A stretch of 64,000 nt of DNA. Source: JBDRRP01 sp964446485 (lineage in GTDB: Bacteria; Desulfobacterota; Desulfobacteria; Desulfobacterales; JBDRRP01). Shown piece by piece: positions 62,238-64,000 of this stretch (its first letter is position 1; every line of letters starts with the position of its first letter). Location: positions 1 through 64,000 of the forward strand of contig CAYUOU010000002.1 in the NCBI GenBank assembly GCA_964446485.1, written 5' to 3'. The notes beneath the pieces were generated by a model. The model saw nothing but the letters and a program-made list of their open reading frames with translations, did not search any database and was not told the origin of the DNA. Both the position numbers and the translations under genes were made by a program.

Positions 62238-63281
62238 TCACCCGCCTCCCTGCTTTTTACCAAACCGCGCCACGAATGCTTCGACCATTTCCCTTGCCCG
62301 CGTCGACGGCAGGCGACGCACATGCGGATACAGGGCCCGGCAGGCATCCATGTCCAAAGCCGACACCAAGGAAATGCAGGCATATTCGTCCGTCAAATGA
62401 GGGTGACCGCCGGAGATCGCATCCAGTTCCGACGTTTGGACAATACGATTGTAGACAAGGCTTTGGGCGGCCAACAGGCGCTCCGTGTCCAACGCCTGCC
62501 GATGGTGAAAGATCTTTCCGAAGGTCAGTCGGTCGCCGGGAGCCAGCAGCACCGGTCGCCCCGACAACCGGCGGGTGTCGTCGGCCTGAAGGTGGACGGT
62601 TTCGATGCGTTGATCGTCCTTCCGGGTGGCGGCCAGGTGGCGGATCAACGACAGGTGCATCATTCCGGCCTCGATGTAGACGTTGCCGTGTAATCCAAAG
62701 ATATCTTTCAGAGCCGCCGCGCGCAGGCGGTCCCGCAGACGAAAGCGCCGGGCATCCGCCTCGGTGAAGTGAAGCACCGCGTCCGCAGATGCGTCCAAAT
62801 CGCCCTCGACGGCCGTCTGGTAAAATGCCAGAAGCGCGCCGGTCGCCGTCTTTTCCATTTCATAAATGTCGGCGAAGTCATCGTTGGCTGCAATTTGCTC
62901 CGGTGTGGCACCGTCAGCGAGTTCGAGTTGAATGTCGAGAAGCTTGTCCAGATAGGGTTCGACTTGAAGGATGACCGCCCCCTGAAGGTGCCGATCCCTC
63001 AGCGCCCGGCAGCTTTTCTCAGTGAACAACGGGTATTCCGTGCCGGATTCTGGCAAATAGTCGGCGATGGAAATATCGCCCCTCAGCATGGCCCTGAAAC
63101 CCGGCGTCGACGGCTCCTCGAGGCAGATGACCTCATAGCCGTTCATAAGCGTTGATGCCGCCGGCAGGGTTTCCGGCCGGTGCGTGGACAGGGCGATGGT
63201 CACACGTCGGTGTCGCCTGCGGCATGATGCCGGAGCCGCCCGGCGTGAACGACGACTGGATTGTGGGGCATGAAACTCCAT
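62238..63281 (-). CDS. conserved-looking protein of unknown function
   Basis: A 347-residue protein starting at ATG 63281, whose A overlaps the photolyase stop (TGATG), so it is translationally coupled. After an Arg-rich N-terminal ~30 residues the sequence becomes regular: VTIALSTHRPETLPAASTLM, ICLEEPSTPGFRAMLRGDIS, LQVEPYLDKLLDIQLELAD, AVLHFTEADARRFRLRDRLR and EAGMMHLSLIRHLAA. The pattern suggests an alpha/beta enzyme with several conserved-looking Glu/His residues, distantly reminiscent of TraB/ChaN-like proteins, but I do not assign it. The first ~30 residues may not be part of the real product. Confidence 0.6.
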   Translation of the reverse strand: MEFHAPQSSRRSRRAAPASCRRRHRRVTIALSTHRPETLPAASTLMNGYEVICLEEPSTPGFRAMLRGDISIADYLPESGTEYPLFTEKSCRALRDRHLQGAVILQVEPYLDKLLDIQLELADGATPEQIAANDDFADIYEMEKTATGALLAFYQTAVEGDLDASADAVLHFTEADARRFRLRDRLRAAALKDIFGLHGNVYIEAGMMHLSLIRHLAATRKDDQRIETVHLQADDTRRLSGRPVLLAPGDRLTFGKIFHHRQALDTERLLAAQSLVYNRIVQTSELDAISGGHPHLTDEYACISLVSALDMDACRALYPHVRRLPSTRAREMVEAFVARFGKKQGGG

Positions 63282-64000
63282 CACAATTTCTCCATTCGTG
63301 TCCGGCATCCCTCCGCGCTGGCCAGGATGGCGCGGCGGTCCGTGGATTTCATGCGGTCCCAGGTTCGATACATCATTCCCATGCGGGGATTTTCACCCAA
63401 TCGCTTTCGGTGCCGGTGCAAAAAGCCCCAGTAAAGACTGTTAAAGGGGCAAGCGTCCGCTTCGGTTTTTTTTCGGTGATCGTAGCGACACGCTTTGCAG
63501 TAATCGCTCATCCGGTGAATGTAGGCGGCACTTGAGATATAAGGTTTGGTGCCCACGAGCCCGCCGTCGGCAAACTGGCTCATGCCCCGTGTGTTGACGA
63601 TTTCCACCCACTGGACGGCATCGATATAAATCCCCAGATACCAAGCGTCCACCGCGTCAGGCGCCACACCGGCCAGCAGGGCGAAATTCCCGGTGACCAT
63701 CAGCCGCTGAATATGATGGGCATACGCGTATTGCAGAGACTGGGTGATCGCGTGCCGGAGACATGCCATATCGGTCTCACCCGTCCAGTAGTATCCCGGC
63801 AGTGGTTCAGTGTGATGGAAATAGTTCAGGCCTTCATATTCGGGCATCCTCGCCCAGTAGATGCCGCGGACAAATTCCCGCCAGCCGAGGATTTGCCTGA
63901 CAAATCCCTCCACCTGGGCGATCCCCACGTCCTCCCGTTCGAGTCGCTTCACGGCGGCGACGATGACCTCCATGGGGTGAATCATTTTGGTGTTGAGCGA
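63281..64000 (-). CDS. FeS-type bacterial photolyase/cryptochrome, C-terminal part (5' end beyond window)
   Basis: The frame is open through the right edge; 239 codons are visible. FAD-domain sequences are VRQILGWREFVRGIYWARMP, LNYFHHTEPLPGYYWTG, MVTGNFALLAGVAPDAVDAW, YIDAVQWVEIVNTRGMSQFA. The C-terminus DYCKACRYDHRKK then ACPFNSLYW carries the cysteines that ligate the 4Fe-4S cluster in FeS-BCP enzymes such as PhrB (6-4 photolyase). It likely repairs UV photoproducts using blue light. It is translationally coupled to the unknown 62238 gene. Confidence 0.88.
   Translation of the reverse strand, partial: SLNTKMIHPMEVIVAAVKRLEREDVGIAQVEGFVRQILGWREFVRGIYWARMPEYEGLNYFHHTEPLPGYYWTGETDMACLRHAITQSLQYAYAHHIQRLMVTGNFALLAGVAPDAVDAWYLGIYIDAVQWVEIVNTRGMSQFADGGLVGTKPYISSAAYIHRMSDYCKACRYDHRKKTEADACPFNSLYWGFLHRHRKRLGENPRMGMMYRTWDRMKSTDRRAILASAEGCRTRMEKL

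Noticed and set aside
62191..62246. GGCGGGTG / CACCCGCC inverted pair as a terminator for the 62238 gene.
   Set aside because: The ~40-base loop and the absence of a T run in the minus-strand direction argue against it.

Overview
The window reads as a chromosomal segment of a GC-rich, flagellated Gram-negative bacterium. A Desulfobacterota-like (Desulfosarcina-type) organism is my best guess. The reasons are a flagellin followed by flaF, heavy use of sigma-54-type promoters, a Csd4/Pgp1-like M99 carboxypeptidase, AAA/DUF4143 ATPases and short dispersed inverted-repeat elements. Both flaF and TPR-glycosyltransferases of the FlmG kind are also common in alphaproteobacteria, so this assignment is tentative.

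Layout. (1) 1-668, plus strand: the 3' end of a flagellin gene and flaF. (2) 739-44809, all minus strand: a 44-kb glycan island. Its 5' part (44809 to 37784) encodes nonulosonic-acid-type chemistry: a CBS-aminotransferase fusion, a CMP-sugar synthetase, a NeuB-type synthase, a FemAB/GNAT-like acyltransferase, a formyltransferase, a TIM-barrel isomerase and a radical SAM protein. It continues into very large fused enzymes (1687 and 2979 aa) and then TPR-glycosyltransferases, other glycosyltransferases and methyltransferases. Sigma-54-type -24/-12 elements lie in three of its gaps (44859-44873, 18963-18977, 6728-6742), which suggests three transcription units. Most genes overlap by ATGA or a few bases. 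Three reading frames are damaged: a methyltransferase at 4067-4830, a TPR-GT2-TPR gene at 21698-23715 and a 51-codon FkbM remnant at 7680-7835. (3) 44810-50308: a degraded accessory segment. It holds two internally deleted AAA/DUF4143 ATPase genes, one of them interrupted by a 152-bp MITE-like element with an 8-bp target duplication. It also holds a ParD/ParE-like toxin-antitoxin pair, a deletion-fused VapB/PIN remnant, a fragment of a second UDP-glucuronate decarboxylase gene, intact galE and intact UDP-glucuronate decarboxylase, plus inverted copies of the repeat element. (4) 50309-58781: a sigma-54-linked block. It has an unknown 154-aa protein with its own promoter and terminator, and a histidine kinase divergent from a VanY-like carboxypeptidase, each with a -24/-12 promoter. 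An M99 D,L-carboxypeptidase, an SH3-domain protein, an NtrC-family activator, a PilZ protein and a small membrane protein follow. (5) 58811-64000: a small secreted repeat protein and a TetR regulator around an operator array, RNase H, an atypical SDR, an unknown protein and an FeS-type photolyase running off the window.

How it may fit together (inference): the kinase and the NtrC-type activator could drive sigma-54 promoters for cell-wall trimming enzymes, the unknown 154-aa protein and the glycan island. The island would make and attach a decorated glycan, probably to the adjacent flagellin. TPR domains would recognise the protein substrate, as established for the modular TPR-glycosyltransferase FlmG of Caulobacter. 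No Maf-type flagellin glycosyltransferase is present. The dehydratase, hydrolase and N-acetyltransferase needed for a full pseudaminic/legionaminic acid pathway are also absent from the window.
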